DNA from: Alistipes sp.
Lineage (GTDB): Bacteria; Bacteroidota; Bacteroidia; Bacteroidales; Rikenellaceae
Length of the DNA stretch: 61,190 bases
Assembly: GCA_017483225.1 (NCBI GenBank)
Contig: JAFULF010000023.1
Location: forward strand, 1-61,190
Reading direction: 5' to 3'
Shown: in pieces, positions 33,935 through 43,784 of the stretch
How positions within the stretch are numbered: the stretch's first letter is position 1
Layout of the letters: the number at the start of each line of letters is the position of its first letter
The notes under the pieces: model-generated
The model's input: only the letters and a program-made list of their open reading frames with translations
The model's database searches: none
What the model was told of the DNA's origin: nothing
Position numbers and translations under genes: made by a program

Positions 33935-34807
33935 CTACTTCGCCCGTTTCCAGCGTGATTGTTCATCCAACGACTCCCCCTCGGGTACACTTTGTCCCTC
34001 CTCCGCCGTGCTCACCTTGCCCTGCGCTGCGGGGCGGGCCACCGGTCGGCGGGCATTATTCGCTGTGCCTACGGCTCCACTTCGGCGTGGCGTACTATCA
34101 CCACTCTCCGACACCGTTTTCGCACCTTCGACACCGGTCTCGACTCCCTTGGTTGCCCCCTTGTCTGCCCCCTTGGTTGCCTTGTCTGTCCCCTTGTCTG
34201 CCCCTTTGTTGTCCACGGAGGTAGAGTCTTTTGACTTCATAGCATCCTCCTCGAATGCCATCTTACCCTTCCAGCGACGGAATTTCAACTCTATGAGCTC
34301 CTCGTCGGAGTCGAAGCCCTCGCAGTAGTGGGTATCGGATGCCGTTACGACCTTGGTATCGACATTCGAGTATATTCGTTTGGTTGTCGAGTCCCAGAAG
34401 AGCTGTTGGGTATAGAGTTTTGTGCCGTCGAACTTCACCACTCGCACATTGCCCTTCGCCTCCCAGAGTTTTCGCTTCTCGTAGTAGATGGCGTAGTTGG
34501 CATCGAGCGTAGCATTGACCGTCACGAGCGAGTCATCCCTATATGTTATGATTCTCACCCCCTTGCGGAACTCTCGGTATGGGTCACGGCCCAGCGTATA
34601 TCCCTCCAACAGAGGTGTCGAGAAGCGGTACGAGCGACGACCATTCTCCGACATCACCACCGTAAGGTTCTGACTCTCCTCGGTTTTGAGCGTGTCGAGC
34701 GACTCCTCGTCAACCCTCTTCTGCTCTTTACACGATGAAAGCAAGATAGCACTCCCTGCAAAAAGGAGTGCTACCATTGCATATTTTATGACTCTTCGTG
34801 TAACCAA
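33935..34807 (-). CDS. lptC: LPS export protein LptC with a long basic tail
   Basis: 290 residues. It starts with MVTRRVIKYAMVALLFAG and has a possible lipobox (LLSSC). The LptC beta-jellyroll covers about 30-185: SQNLTVVMSENGRRSYRFST, YPREF-like DPYREFRKGVRI, ANYAIYYEKRKLWEAKGNV and TKRIYSNVDTKVVTASD, the usual pattern. LptC links the LptB2FG transporter to the periplasmic LptA bridge. Unusually, the last 90 or so residues are a Lys/Gly/Thr-rich low-complexity tail with DKGADKGTDKATKGADKG repeats and then an Arg/Pro-rich end. The tail looks disordered and repeat-expanded. The gene follows the TPR gene by 21 nt. Confidence 0.88.
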   Translation of the reverse strand: MVTRRVIKYAMVALLFAGSAILLSSCKEQKRVDEESLDTLKTEESQNLTVVMSENGRRSYRFSTPLLEGYTLGRDPYREFRKGVRIITYRDDSLVTVNATLDANYAIYYEKRKLWEAKGNVRVVKFDGTKLYTQQLFWDSTTKRIYSNVDTKVVTASDTHYCEGFDSDEELIELKFRRWKGKMAFEEDAMKSKDSTSVDNKGADKGTDKATKGADKGATKGVETGVEGAKTVSESGDSTPRRSGAVGTANNARRPVARPAAQGKVSTAEEGQSVPEGESLDEQSRWKRAK

Positions 34808-34828
34808 AGTGTTATATCGTTTTCTTAA

Positions 34829-36190
34829 TTACTCACGAGGGCGCACCTGCGTAGCGATACCACGAGCATAGCCGCAGTTTACAACGTATGTGCTGCCATC
34901 GTTCAGCTCCGCAAAGAAGCACTCCTCCTTGGTAGGGAATACCTTGCGGTATGTTGCAGCGAGCTTGCGGGCATTCTCTGCGGTCTCCACGCCCTCACCC
35001 TCAGGCAGAGCCTCCAACATAGGAGCCGCCTTCATAAGCAGGTCGTAAGCCACCCAATATACGGCATCGTGAGCCAAGCCCGAGCAAGCCTTCGCACCCG
35101 AAACGTAGCACTGAGCCAAGAAGTAAGGCACGTATGCGTTGTCAGGGTTAAGGTTGCGCACCTCGCCAAACGCCTCAACAGCCTCGCCGATGTTGTTCAT
35201 AGACATATCGAGGATACCGATACGCACGTAGAGCTTCTCACGCTCGGCAGGGTCGGTCTCTGCGGCGAGAGCCTCACGCAGGTACTGGTTAGCCTTGTCG
35301 AAGTTCTTGTTGTTCTGGAACACCTGTGCCAGACGCATAGCCACATCCGACGATGGCTTAATAGAGTAGTACTTCTCCGCTACCTGAATGAAGAAGTCGC
35401 TCTCGCACGAAGCACGAGCGAGCAGACCAAACGCCTGCGACAGAGTTGCCTCATCGTTAGGGTTGTCGGCCAGCTTCTTCGAGAAGATAGCCTCGATATT
35501 CTCGCACGAAGCGGCACCGCTGGTAGCGAAGCAGGTCTCAAACTGCTTCTTGAACTCCTCCTGCTCCGGAGTGATATTCTCGAAGAACTTTGCGTTAGCG
35601 TCATAGATATTTACCACGGTCATTGCATCTACGATGTCATTCGAGTAGTCGTCGCAGATGTTCTTGAAGTAGATGGCAACCACTTCAGGGTCAGCCACGC
35701 CGCTTGTCTCCACCTGTGCAGCAATAGCAGCCTCAAAAGCCTCTGCTACGCCCTCACGGTCGCTATCCTTGTAGGTGAGGTACTCACGAGCCTTGCGCTC
35801 CAACAGGTAAGCCTTACCACGCTTCGGGTGAGAAGCGAAGTGCTGCAAACGAACATCGTAGAGCCAGAGCAACGAGTCCACGTATGTACGCTTCTCGGCG
35901 AGGGTCTCCGCACGGTTAATCTTCTGCTTGTAGAGCTTCACACCATTTGCGTAGATGTTCTCCGATGCAGCAGGGCAGTTTACGATAAGCTGCTGCAAGA
36001 ACGCTGCTGCCGAGTTGAAGTTGTGGTTATCAACCTCCTCCTTCAAATAGGAACTTGCAAGGATGTTCTCCTTACGCTGCTCCGGAGTCTCACCCCACTT
36101 TGCATAGCGTGGGTCGCTAAAATCCTGGGCCACGGCCGACATTGCAGTCGCACCCAAAACCATTGTCATTAAGAATTTGATTACTTTCAT
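34829..36190 (-). CDS. Exported tetratricopeptide-repeat protein
   Basis: 453 residues with a signal peptide cut after AMSAVAQ. The mature part is all-helical with TPR-like units, for example KNFDKANQYLREALAAETDPAEREKLYVRIGILDMSMNNIGEAVEAFGEVRNLNPDN split over two repeats near residues 300-360, ending in VPYFLAQCYVSGAK. Such a TPR protein between coaX/OMP and lptC is a recurring arrangement in Bacteroidetes (remembered, not searched). It is probably periplasmic and a scaffold for envelope assembly, but no specific partner is known. Confidence 0.88.
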   Translation of the reverse strand: MKVIKFLMTMVLGATAMSAVAQDFSDPRYAKWGETPEQRKENILASSYLKEEVDNHNFNSAAAFLQQLIVNCPAASENIYANGVKLYKQKINRAETLAEKRTYVDSLLWLYDVRLQHFASHPKRGKAYLLERKAREYLTYKDSDREGVAEAFEAAIAAQVETSGVADPEVVAIYFKNICDDYSNDIVDAMTVVNIYDANAKFFENITPEQEEFKKQFETCFATSGAASCENIEAIFSKKLADNPNDEATLSQAFGLLARASCESDFFIQVAEKYYSIKPSSDVAMRLAQVFQNNKNFDKANQYLREALAAETDPAEREKLYVRIGILDMSMNNIGEAVEAFGEVRNLNPDNAYVPYFLAQCYVSGAKACSGLAHDAVYWVAYDLLMKAAPMLEALPEGEGVETAENARKLAATYRKVFPTKEECFFAELNDGSTYVVNCGYARGIATQVRPRE

Positions 36191-36254
36191 ATCTATAAAA
36201 CCTTTTGTTAAATTATTTGTTTCTCCATTTTAGGCGGCATCGCCACACGCAGTG

Positions 36255-37658
36255 TTAATCAATCTTTGGACGTACAAACCAATAGTCCTCGCCAAAGAGT
36301 GAGAAGCCGAGAGTCACCTTCGCATAGTTCTGGCGAATCAGACCCACCTTCGTCACCACGCCCGTATCGCCGGTATGCTGTACCGGTGAGAGTGTGCCTC
36401 GGCCACCGACCTCAACGCCGACATTGATACCCGTAGCACCCATAAAGCGGAGCGGGAATCCGAAACCTGCCGTCACCGCCCACTGGTCTATGCGCTTGCC
36501 ACCGAAACTCTGGTAGTAGTCGCCGTAGCGGGCACCGATGCGGTAGGAGATGCGGCGCATATAGTTACGCACATCGAAGCGGTTAGGCGTATATTCGAAT
36601 CCGAACTTATACGTGTGGGTATTCTCATACTTTACCTCCATACCTCCGTAGGCTCTCTCCGAGAAGTTGTTGTCGCTGCCCCAGTTACGATACTCGTAGT
36701 CGAAGCCCGTCGTGAACTTGGCATCCTGATACATCACACCGGCATTTACCGTATGAGGCACGGCCATCTCACTGCTCTCCTCTCGATTTATCACCGTCAC
36801 CTGCGTCGAGGCGTTGGTGGTTATGGTCTTTGTAATCTTCGGGCGCAACGAGCCTCCGTAGTCGTATGTAGCACCCAACGTGAGGATGCGCTTCTCGCTC
36901 TTTATTACGCTGTACTGCACACCCACCTGAAACTTAAAGTTCGATATGGCGTAGGAATCAAGACCTGCGACGGTGTTCGTCACACCCTCGCCCACGTAGT
37001 CGTTTGTCGCCGTGGCGGAGTATCCTCGCTGGATATTTCCCCAGTAGTACTTTGCCGCAACACCTATCGAGAAGCCCTTGAATGCCTCCCAGCCGATACC
37101 CGCCTTAACCTCGGTAAGGTCGCCCGTACCCTGATAGATGTACTGCACACTGCCAATCTCGGCCCACGTATCGTCGCTCTGCTCCGTCGAGGTCATATTG
37201 TAGCCCACGCTACCGTATGGGGCAAGGCTCAAACCGAAGCCGAGACCCTTTGCCAGCGGGAACTGAATCGCCACCTCACGGAAGTTGACCGTATTCTTGG
37301 CATTCTTGGCACGGCGCAGGTAGTTACCCTCGGCGTCGTACTTATTCTGCACATTCTGCAAGAAGTAGCCCTCGGCACCCACATCGAGGATGAAGGACTT
37401 GCGCAGCGTTGCGCTGTAACCCGCAGGATTGAGCAGGCTCGCCATCTGCGAACTGCGCCAAGCCACGCCGACACCACCCATCGTGCGGTTTACGGCATTG
37501 CCGTGCGTACCCAACTCGCCGATGCCATACATCGTATATGGCGAGTAGGCATTTATGCTGGCATCTTGCTGCGCCTGCGCCTCCACAGCGGAGAGCACTC
37601 CGACAGCCGACACAAGCACCGTCATCAACAACTTTTTATATCTGTTCAAGAGTTGCAT
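36255..37658 (-). CDS. Outer-membrane beta-barrel protein
   Basis: 467 residues with a signal peptide cut near VEAQAQ. The start of the mature part (SINAYSPYTMYGIGELGTHG, then NRTMGGVGVAWRSSQMASLLNPAGYSATL split by strands) recalls FadL/PorV-type barrels with a membrane-spanning strand set. Alternating amphipathic strands with Gly/Tyr turns run to the C-terminus. No enzyme motif is seen. The start codon lies inside the end of coaX (23-nt overlap), implying translational coupling. Function unknown; possibly a hydrophobic-substrate channel or surface scaffold. Confidence 0.85.
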   Translation of the reverse strand: MQLLNRYKKLLMTVLVSAVGVLSAVEAQAQQDASINAYSPYTMYGIGELGTHGNAVNRTMGGVGVAWRSSQMASLLNPAGYSATLRKSFILDVGAEGYFLQNVQNKYDAEGNYLRRAKNAKNTVNFREVAIQFPLAKGLGFGLSLAPYGSVGYNMTSTEQSDDTWAEIGSVQYIYQGTGDLTEVKAGIGWEAFKGFSIGVAAKYYWGNIQRGYSATATNDYVGEGVTNTVAGLDSYAISNFKFQVGVQYSVIKSEKRILTLGATYDYGGSLRPKITKTITTNASTQVTVINREESSEMAVPHTVNAGVMYQDAKFTTGFDYEYRNWGSDNNFSERAYGGMEVKYENTHTYKFGFEYTPNRFDVRNYMRRISYRIGARYGDYYQSFGGKRIDQWAVTAGFGFPLRFMGATGINVGVEVGGRGTLSPVQHTGDTGVVTKVGLIRQNYAKVTLGFSLFGEDYWFVRPKID

Positions 37659-38382
37659 TATATTCCAAAATTTCGTTTAGTCCGCTATACATCATATTGC
37701 GACCTGCAAATATCGCATTTTTAATTCGATTAACAAAATATTCGGCATCGCCACCGATAAAAATTATCAATATATTTTCATTTTTTCTCTCAAAATCGGA
37801 AATATACCCTTTTACTTCGTAAAAAACGCTCTCCATTACGCCGTTTCGTATCGCCTCCTCGGTCGAGTGTCCCAACTGCGGAGCCTCCCCCTCCAACACC
37901 TTCGGAGAGCAGAGAGGCAACGATGCCGTACCACGCTGCAACGCCTCGAAACGCATATCGACTCCCGCCGAGATATTGCCTCCTCGCAGAACCCCATTGC
38001 TGACAAAATCGAAGGTCAGCGCCGTGCCTGCATCAATGATAAGCATCTGGTGCTCTGCACCATACTTCTTCACTGCACCCACGGCCGCCGCTATGCGGTC
38101 GCTGCCGAGCGTCGCACGGTTGTAATCGACACCGATGGGCAGTGGCGTTGTTCCATCCAGACAAAGAACCTTTGCCACCCTCCCCCTGAGCAGTGACTCG
38201 CACTGCCGAGCATCTGCACGTGTCGAGGAGATGATTGCCTTCGAGGGGCGGAAACGAGAACAAAGTTCATCGGCCATCGTTGCCGTGAACTCCTCCCCCT
38301 TCCACTCATAAATCACCTCATTTTCTTCTATAACGGCGATTTTGGTAAAAGTATTGCCTTTATCAATGATTAAGTTTGCCAT
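37636..38382 (-). CDS. coaX: Type III pantothenate kinase
   Basis: 248 residues from MANLIIDKGNTFTKIAV. It phosphorylates pantothenate in the first step of CoA synthesis. ASKHA-fold motifs are present: phosphate-1 DKGNT near the N-terminus, GVDYNRATLGSDR, and DAGTALTFD; the C-terminal IFIGGDAEYF closes the fold. Longer upstream frames run through a duplicated 5' region (38495-38583) and are not used. It is first in the envelope cluster coaX-OMP-TPR-lptC. Confidence 0.95.
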   Translation of the reverse strand: MANLIIDKGNTFTKIAVIEENEVIYEWKGEEFTATMADELCSRFRPSKAIISSTRADARQCESLLRGRVAKVLCLDGTTPLPIGVDYNRATLGSDRIAAAVGAVKKYGAEHQMLIIDAGTALTFDFVSNGVLRGGNISAGVDMRFEALQRGTASLPLCSPKVLEGEAPQLGHSTEEAIRNGVMESVFYEVKGYISDFERKNENILIIFIGGDAEYFVNRIKNAIFAGRNMMYSGLNEILEYNATLEQI

Positions 38383-38583
38383 ATCCATCTTGCTTCTATT
38401 TATGTCGGCACCTATCGCCGTCATCTTTTCATATTTACATTCCCTCCAAACCTCCCTTTGGCAAAGGGAGGCTTTGTCGCTACGCTCCAATCTCGGTAAA
38501 AGTATTGCCCTTATCAATGATTAAGTTTGCCATATCCATCTTGCTTCTATTTATGTCGGCACCTATCGCCGTCATCTTTTCAT
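38344..38583 (-). repeat. Direct duplication of the coaX 5' region
   Basis: 38344-38432 (start codon, first codons and leader of coaX) recurs at 38495-38583 with one mismatch over 89 bp, offset 151 bp. The outer copy still encodes MANLIIDKGNTFTEIGA and then stops, so it is a 17-codon remnant. Between the copies lies about 62 bp holding the hairpin CCTCCCTTTGGCAAAGGGAGG (as two 9-bp arms around a short loop) and a family C segment. Confidence 0.9.
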
Positions 38584-38624
38584 TAAATGCTACTCGCTGC
38601 ATTCTCTGCCATCAAAACTCCGCC

Positions 38625-41600
38625 CTACTCCTGCGCAAGTCGTTGCAGCACCTCCACAGCCTCGGCGACACCGGCCACCCTGCGCACGGTCATCGCCAGA
38701 CGGCCGTCACGCTGTTTGAGCACAAACCTGTCAGGCTCGGCAGTAACCTTACGCAACATATTCATAAAGAGGTCGCTACGGTAGAATGGCGAGGAGTCAT
38801 CGCCCACAAACTGCACTATCATCAGCGAGTTTTTGACCTTCACCCTCTCCATACCGAGGGCCATAGCTGCCCAGCGCAAGCGCACCACATTGAGCAGCTC
38901 CACGGCCTCATCCGGCAGTGCACCGAAGCGGTCCGTGAGCCTCTGCTCAAAGGCCCGCAACTCCCTCTCCTGCGTGATGGCATCCAGCTCACGATAGAGG
39001 CGCAGACGCTCCGCCTGCTGTCGCACATACGACTCCGGCAACTCCGCCTCCACGCCGAGCTCTATGGCCACATCATCGACGTAGGTCATCTGCTCGACCA
39101 CCGACTGCTCCTCGTGGCTGAGACCTGCCACATCGAGGCCCTCGGCACGCAGCTCGGCAATAGCCTCATTCATAATCTTCTGGTAGGTCTCAAAGCCTAT
39201 GTCGGCGACAAAGCCGCTCTGCTCGGCACCCAGCAGGTTACCCGCACCACGGATATCCAAGTCCTGCATCGCAATATTGAATCCCGACCCCAAATCCGAG
39301 AACTCCTCGATGGCCCTCAGCCTGCGGCGTGCATCATCCGAGAGGAGTTGGTCGGGCGGCGAGAGGAGGTAGCAGTAGGCCTTGCGGTCACTACGTCCCA
39401 CACGGCCTCGCAGCTGGTGCAGGTTGCTCAGGCCGAAGCGGTCGGCATTGTTGATGATTATCGTATTCACATTCGGGATATCCACACCGCTCTCGATGAT
39501 TGTCGTCGCCACCAGAACATCGAAGTCGCCATAGATGAAGTCCATAATCAGCTTCTCGACCTCCACGGGCTTCATCTGTCCGTGCGCCACACAGACCCTC
39601 GCCTTCGGGCAGAGGCGGGTAATCATACCCTGAATCTGCATCAGGTCCTCCACCCTATTATGGATAAAATAGACCTGTCCGCCACGAGAGAGCTCCTCCT
39701 CCACGGCATCACGCACCAACTCCTCGGAGAAGGTGTGCGACTCGGTGATTATAGGCTGTCTGTTTGGCGGAGGCGTGGATATCACGGAGAGGTCACGAGA
39801 GCCCATAAGCGAGAACTGCAACGTGCGAGGTATAGGCGTAGCCGTCAGCGTCAGCGTATCGACACTCACGCTCATCTGCGTAAGCTTCTCCTTCGCCGCC
39901 ACGCCGAATCGCTGCTCCTCATCTACGATGAGCAGGCCCAAATCCCGAAACTTGACCCCACTGCCGAGCATCTTATGCGTGCCTATCAGTATATCTATCT
40001 TGCCCTGCTCCAAGTCGGCAAGTATCTCCCGTGTCTGCTTCACGCTCTTGGAGCGGTTCAGGTACTCCACCCTCACGGGCAGGTCACGCAGTCGCTCCGT
40101 GAAGGAGCGGTAGTGTTGCAGTGCGAGTATCGTTGTCGGCACCAGCACCGCCACCTGCTTGCCATCCACCGCCGCCTTGAAGGCTGCACGAATCGCCACC
40201 TCGGTCTTGCCGAAGCCCACATCGCCACAGAGCAGTCTGTCCATCGGGCGTGGCGACTCCATATCAGCCTTGACCGCCTCCGTAGCACGCTGCTGGTCAG
40301 GGGTATCCTCCCACTGGAACGATGCTTCGAGGGTCTGTTGCAGATAGCTGTCGGGCGAGAAGGCAAAGCCCGGCGAGGCCTTACGCTTGGCGTAGAGAGC
40401 AATGAGCTCCCTCGATATATCCTTGACCGCCTTCTTGGTCGCATTTTTGAGTTTCTGCCACGCTCCGCCGCCGAGTTTATAAATCTTCGGAGGCGCACCG
40501 TCGCCACTCTTATAGCGTGAGATGCGGTGCAGCGAATGCACATTCACAAAGAGCACATCCCCATCCTTATAGACGAGTTTTATCGCCTCGTGCATCTTGC
40601 CGTTCTCCTCAATCTTGACCAGACCGCCGAAGCGACCCACGCCGTGGTCTATATGCACCACGTAGTCGCCCACCTGCAAGGCGTTGAGCTCCGCCACGGT
40701 CATCTGCTCACTACGGCGTATCTCGCCATTGATGCGGTAGCGTTGGTAGCGGTCGAATATCTGATGCTCGGTGTAGAGTGCCAGACGCATATCCTCATCG
40801 ACAAAGCCCTCGTGCAGAAGCAGTTTCAGGATTTTCAACTTCGCCTCCACACGCCCTATCTGGTGAAATATATTATCCAGACGCTCCGTCTGCGCCCTGT
40901 TCTCGGAGAGTATTCGGCAATCAAATCCTCGCTCCGTATGCGCCACGACATCGTCGGCAAGCATCTCGAAGTTTTTGTTGAATCGAGGCTGCGGACGTGT
41001 GTGGAAGAGTATTGTCGCACGGGCCGGTCGCTCCGCAAGGTTATTGCGCAACGAGAGTATCGTGCTCGTCCCCATACCCTCCAACAGCGACTTGCGAGAG
41101 GTCAGGTGCAGAGTCACCTGCTCCGGCTCCTCGCACTCCAACAGAGCCTTGCGTCGCACCTCGTCAACCTTGCGCAGCACAAACTCCGCATCGTAGAACC
41201 AGTAGTGCGGACCCTCGCCTGCGAAGGTGGCAAAATCGACCCTGCGACCCTCCGTGCGGTTTATATTGGCGATGATATCCACCCCCTGCAAGCGGTCGCA
41301 GGAGAGCTGGTCGCCAATCTCAAAACGTCGTATAGACTCCACCTCGTCACCAAAGAAGTCCAGACGATATGGGCGTGACTCGGCGTAGGAGAAGATGTCG
41401 AAGATACCGCCACGCAGCGAGTACTGCCCCGGCTCATAGACGAAGTCCACCGGCACAAAACCCAGAGCCTCAACGATATCCACCAACTCGGCAACACGCA
41501 ACTGCTCGCCCACCTCCACGTGCAACGACTCGGCACCGAGCCCCTCGGCATCGGCAACAGCCTCCGCCAAAGCCTCCGGATAGGTGCAGACCACGAGGTA

Positions 41601-41951
41601 CTCCTCCGCCATACGATTGCGTATGGCATTCATCGTATTGGTGCGCATAACCACGCTCTCGGCATCCTCCCGCCCATAACTTATCGAGCGCTTATAGGCC
41701 GACGGGAAGAAGAGCACACGCTTCTCGTCAAGCAGCGCATAGAGGTCATTCAGCGCATAGGCAGCAGCATCCCTGTCCTCGGCGACAAGTACGTGTAAAC
41801 CACCCCTTTGCACCACCGTTGCTGCCATATAAAACGAAAGAGCCCCGCCGACTAACTCGTTGAGATAGACGGTGTTGCTCCTTTGTTTCAACTCTTTTTG
41901 CAGTTGCGAGAAGGGTTGTGTTCCCTCCGCCACATTCAGTATTTCGTGCAT
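38625..41951 (-). CDS. mfd: Transcription-repair coupling factor Mfd
   Basis: 1108 residues, full length. It recognises RNA polymerase stalled at DNA damage, pushes it off and recruits UvrA. The UvrB-like N-terminal domains are present (VLFFPSAYKRSISYGREDAE). The RNA-polymerase-interacting CarD-like domain is VGDYVVHIDHGVGRFGGLVKI. The helicase core has Walker A LLCGDVGFGKTEVAIRAA, DEEQRFG, TLTATPIPRTL and the QLRGRVGRSDRKAYCYLL motif VI. A C-terminal TRCF domain is present. The gene follows rng after 72 nt. Confidence 0.97.
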   Translation of the reverse strand: MHEILNVAEGTQPFSQLQKELKQRSNTVYLNELVGGALSFYMAATVVQRGGLHVLVAEDRDAAAYALNDLYALLDEKRVLFFPSAYKRSISYGREDAESVVMRTNTMNAIRNRMAEEYLVVCTYPEALAEAVADAEGLGAESLHVEVGEQLRVAELVDIVEALGFVPVDFVYEPGQYSLRGGIFDIFSYAESRPYRLDFFGDEVESIRRFEIGDQLSCDRLQGVDIIANINRTEGRRVDFATFAGEGPHYWFYDAEFVLRKVDEVRRKALLECEEPEQVTLHLTSRKSLLEGMGTSTILSLRNNLAERPARATILFHTRPQPRFNKNFEMLADDVVAHTERGFDCRILSENRAQTERLDNIFHQIGRVEAKLKILKLLLHEGFVDEDMRLALYTEHQIFDRYQRYRINGEIRRSEQMTVAELNALQVGDYVVHIDHGVGRFGGLVKIEENGKMHEAIKLVYKDGDVLFVNVHSLHRISRYKSGDGAPPKIYKLGGGAWQKLKNATKKAVKDISRELIALYAKRKASPGFAFSPDSYLQQTLEASFQWEDTPDQQRATEAVKADMESPRPMDRLLCGDVGFGKTEVAIRAAFKAAVDGKQVAVLVPTTILALQHYRSFTERLRDLPVRVEYLNRSKSVKQTREILADLEQGKIDILIGTHKMLGSGVKFRDLGLLIVDEEQRFGVAAKEKLTQMSVSVDTLTLTATPIPRTLQFSLMGSRDLSVISTPPPNRQPIITESHTFSEELVRDAVEEELSRGGQVYFIHNRVEDLMQIQGMITRLCPKARVCVAHGQMKPVEVEKLIMDFIYGDFDVLVATTIIESGVDIPNVNTIIINNADRFGLSNLHQLRGRVGRSDRKAYCYLLSPPDQLLSDDARRRLRAIEEFSDLGSGFNIAMQDLDIRGAGNLLGAEQSGFVADIGFETYQKIMNEAIAELRAEGLDVAGLSHEEQSVVEQMTYVDDVAIELGVEAELPESYVRQQAERLRLYRELDAITQERELRAFEQRLTDRFGALPDEAVELLNVVRLRWAAMALGMERVKVKNSLMIVQFVGDDSSPFYRSDLFMNMLRKVTAEPDRFVLKQRDGRLAMTVRRVAGVAEAVEVLQRLAQE

Positions 41952-42023
41952 TTTCTCTTCGGCAAACAGATGCCTTGGTTATGCCCTGTCCTACTCTTAT
42001 CCTTTATCCTTTGGCGTGTCGCA

Positions 42024-43631
42024 CTATCGTCTTACACGTCTGCCCTTCTTGCGGTTGCCTTTGCTCCTCTTTGGCTCCACGGGCATCGAGAGCAGGTCAT
42101 TGCCCTCGTTATCAAGATAGCAAACATCCACCATACCGAGGCTCTGCGATGGGCGGACCGAAATCCACACCCCATATTTGAGCATCCATCGCCACACCAG
42201 AGGCAGAACTCCCTTGCGCAGATATGCCGCCACATAAGGGCTCACCTCCAAGCGGATGAAGCGTCGGCCTCTATCCTGCACCAGCAGCGATATTTGATTC
42301 TCAATCTTGCGGTCGAGCAGCACCGTAGGCTCTATCTTGCCCGTACCCCCACACGTAGGGCACACATCCTGCACGGGACGTACCGCCACGGGACGTATGC
42401 GCTGACGGGTAATCTGCATAAGACCGAACTTGGTCAGTGGCAGTATGGTATGTTTTGCTTTGTCGGTTGCCATCAGTCGCTTCATCTCCTCGTAGAGAGT
42501 CTGTCGGCTTTGGGCCGTGTGCATATCGATAAAATCGACAATCACGATGCCTCCGAGGTCACGCAGACGCAACTGTCGTGCTATCTCGGCTGCGGCAGCC
42601 ATATTCACTTCGAGCACCGTATGCTCGTGGTCATTATCGGCGGTGGTTCTGTTGCCCGAATTGACATCGATAACATTCATCGCCTCGGTCGATTCGATAA
42701 TCAGGTATGCACCACGTTTGAGCGACACATACTTGGCAAAGAGCGACTTTATCTGGCGTGTAATATCGAAGTTGTCGAAAATCGGCACCGTACCCCGATA
42801 TAGTTTTACAATCTTCTCCTTCTCCGGATCTACGGAGTGGATGTAGGCCTTGATATCCGTGTACATCGCCTCGTCATCGACACAAATCTGCGAGAAGGAG
42901 CCGTCGAGGTTATCTCGTATGATTGTGTTCGCACGGCTCATCTCCCCCATCAGCAGGGATGGAGCCTGACGGCGACGAATCTGCTGGCAGGTCTTGTTCC
43001 ACTTCTCCACAGCGGCGAGAATATCCTGCTCGACATCGAGGTCGGTGGCATTCACGGCGGCGGTGCGGATTATCACGCCAAAGTTCTTTGGCAGGATGCC
43101 GGCAGCAACACGTTTAAGTCTTTTTTTCTCCTCATTGGAGCGAATCTTCTGCGACAAAAATACTTTCGAGGAGAATGGCACAAGGACAATATTTCGTCCC
43201 GCCAACGATATGTCGCAGGTGAGTCGGGGGCCTTTGGTAGAGATGGCCTCCTTCGATATCTGAACCATAACCTGCTGACCTACGTGCAGGTAGGAGCCTA
43301 TATCTCCGTCACGCTCAATGCCGTCGTCGAGCTTCAACGCCTCAACCTTCACGGCCTTGTTGCCGGGGGCGTTGCTCGCCACAACCTTATCGAGCGACGG
43401 GAAGTGGGTTCCCAGATCCTGATAGTGGATAAAGGCATCACGCTCGTGTCCTATATTCACGAACGCTGCGTTTAGTCCGGGCAAAATCTTGCGCACCTTA
43501 CCGAGATAGATGTCCCCGACAGAGAAGCCCATCTGTGCGACCTCCCTACCCAACTCGACCAGCTTCTTATCCTCACACAGTGCGAGGCTGATTTCGGTCG
43601 ATGTGACGTTAATTATCAACTCTCTATTCAT
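42024..43631 (-). CDS. rng: Ribonuclease G/E family endoribonuclease
   Basis: 535 residues, close to RNase G. It processes rRNA and decays mRNA at single-stranded 5' monophosphate ends. S1 domain: VGDIYLGKVRKILPGLNAAFVNIGHERDAFIHY (two strands of the fold). Catalytic Asp residues lie in AMNVIDVNSGNRT and IVIVDFIDMHT. The Zn-link is CPTCGGTGK. It follows a hairpin (43717-43748) that separates it from the small basic protein gene. Confidence 0.95.
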   Translation of the reverse strand: MNRELIINVTSTEISLALCEDKKLVELGREVAQMGFSVGDIYLGKVRKILPGLNAAFVNIGHERDAFIHYQDLGTHFPSLDKVVASNAPGNKAVKVEALKLDDGIERDGDIGSYLHVGQQVMVQISKEAISTKGPRLTCDISLAGRNIVLVPFSSKVFLSQKIRSNEEKKRLKRVAAGILPKNFGVIIRTAAVNATDLDVEQDILAAVEKWNKTCQQIRRRQAPSLLMGEMSRANTIIRDNLDGSFSQICVDDEAMYTDIKAYIHSVDPEKEKIVKLYRGTVPIFDNFDITRQIKSLFAKYVSLKRGAYLIIESTEAMNVIDVNSGNRTTADNDHEHTVLEVNMAAAAEIARQLRLRDLGGIVIVDFIDMHTAQSRQTLYEEMKRLMATDKAKHTILPLTKFGLMQITRQRIRPVAVRPVQDVCPTCGGTGKIEPTVLLDRKIENQISLLVQDRGRRFIRLEVSPYVAAYLRKGVLPLVWRWMLKYGVWISVRPSQSLGMVDVCYLDNEGNDLLSMPVEPKRSKGNRKKGRRVRR

Positions 43632-43716
43632 TGGTATCGGCTTGATTTTGTACGGTTTGGCGGCCCTGTCACCGCCACGATTTACAGGTAGCGAATCTTG
43701 CTACTTATTAAATAGG

Positions 43717-43748
43717 TAACGCCAAAGAGAGTTTTTCCTTTGGCGTTA
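43717..43748 (-). terminator. Hairpin after the small basic protein gene
   Basis: TAACGCCAAAG (43717-43727) and CTTTGGCGTTA (43738-43748) form a perfect 11-bp stem with a 10-nt loop. On the minus strand a short T-rich stretch follows. Confidence 0.7.
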
Positions 43749-43784
43749 TAATCCTATTTCAAGCAATATGCCGCCCTCGGCACA

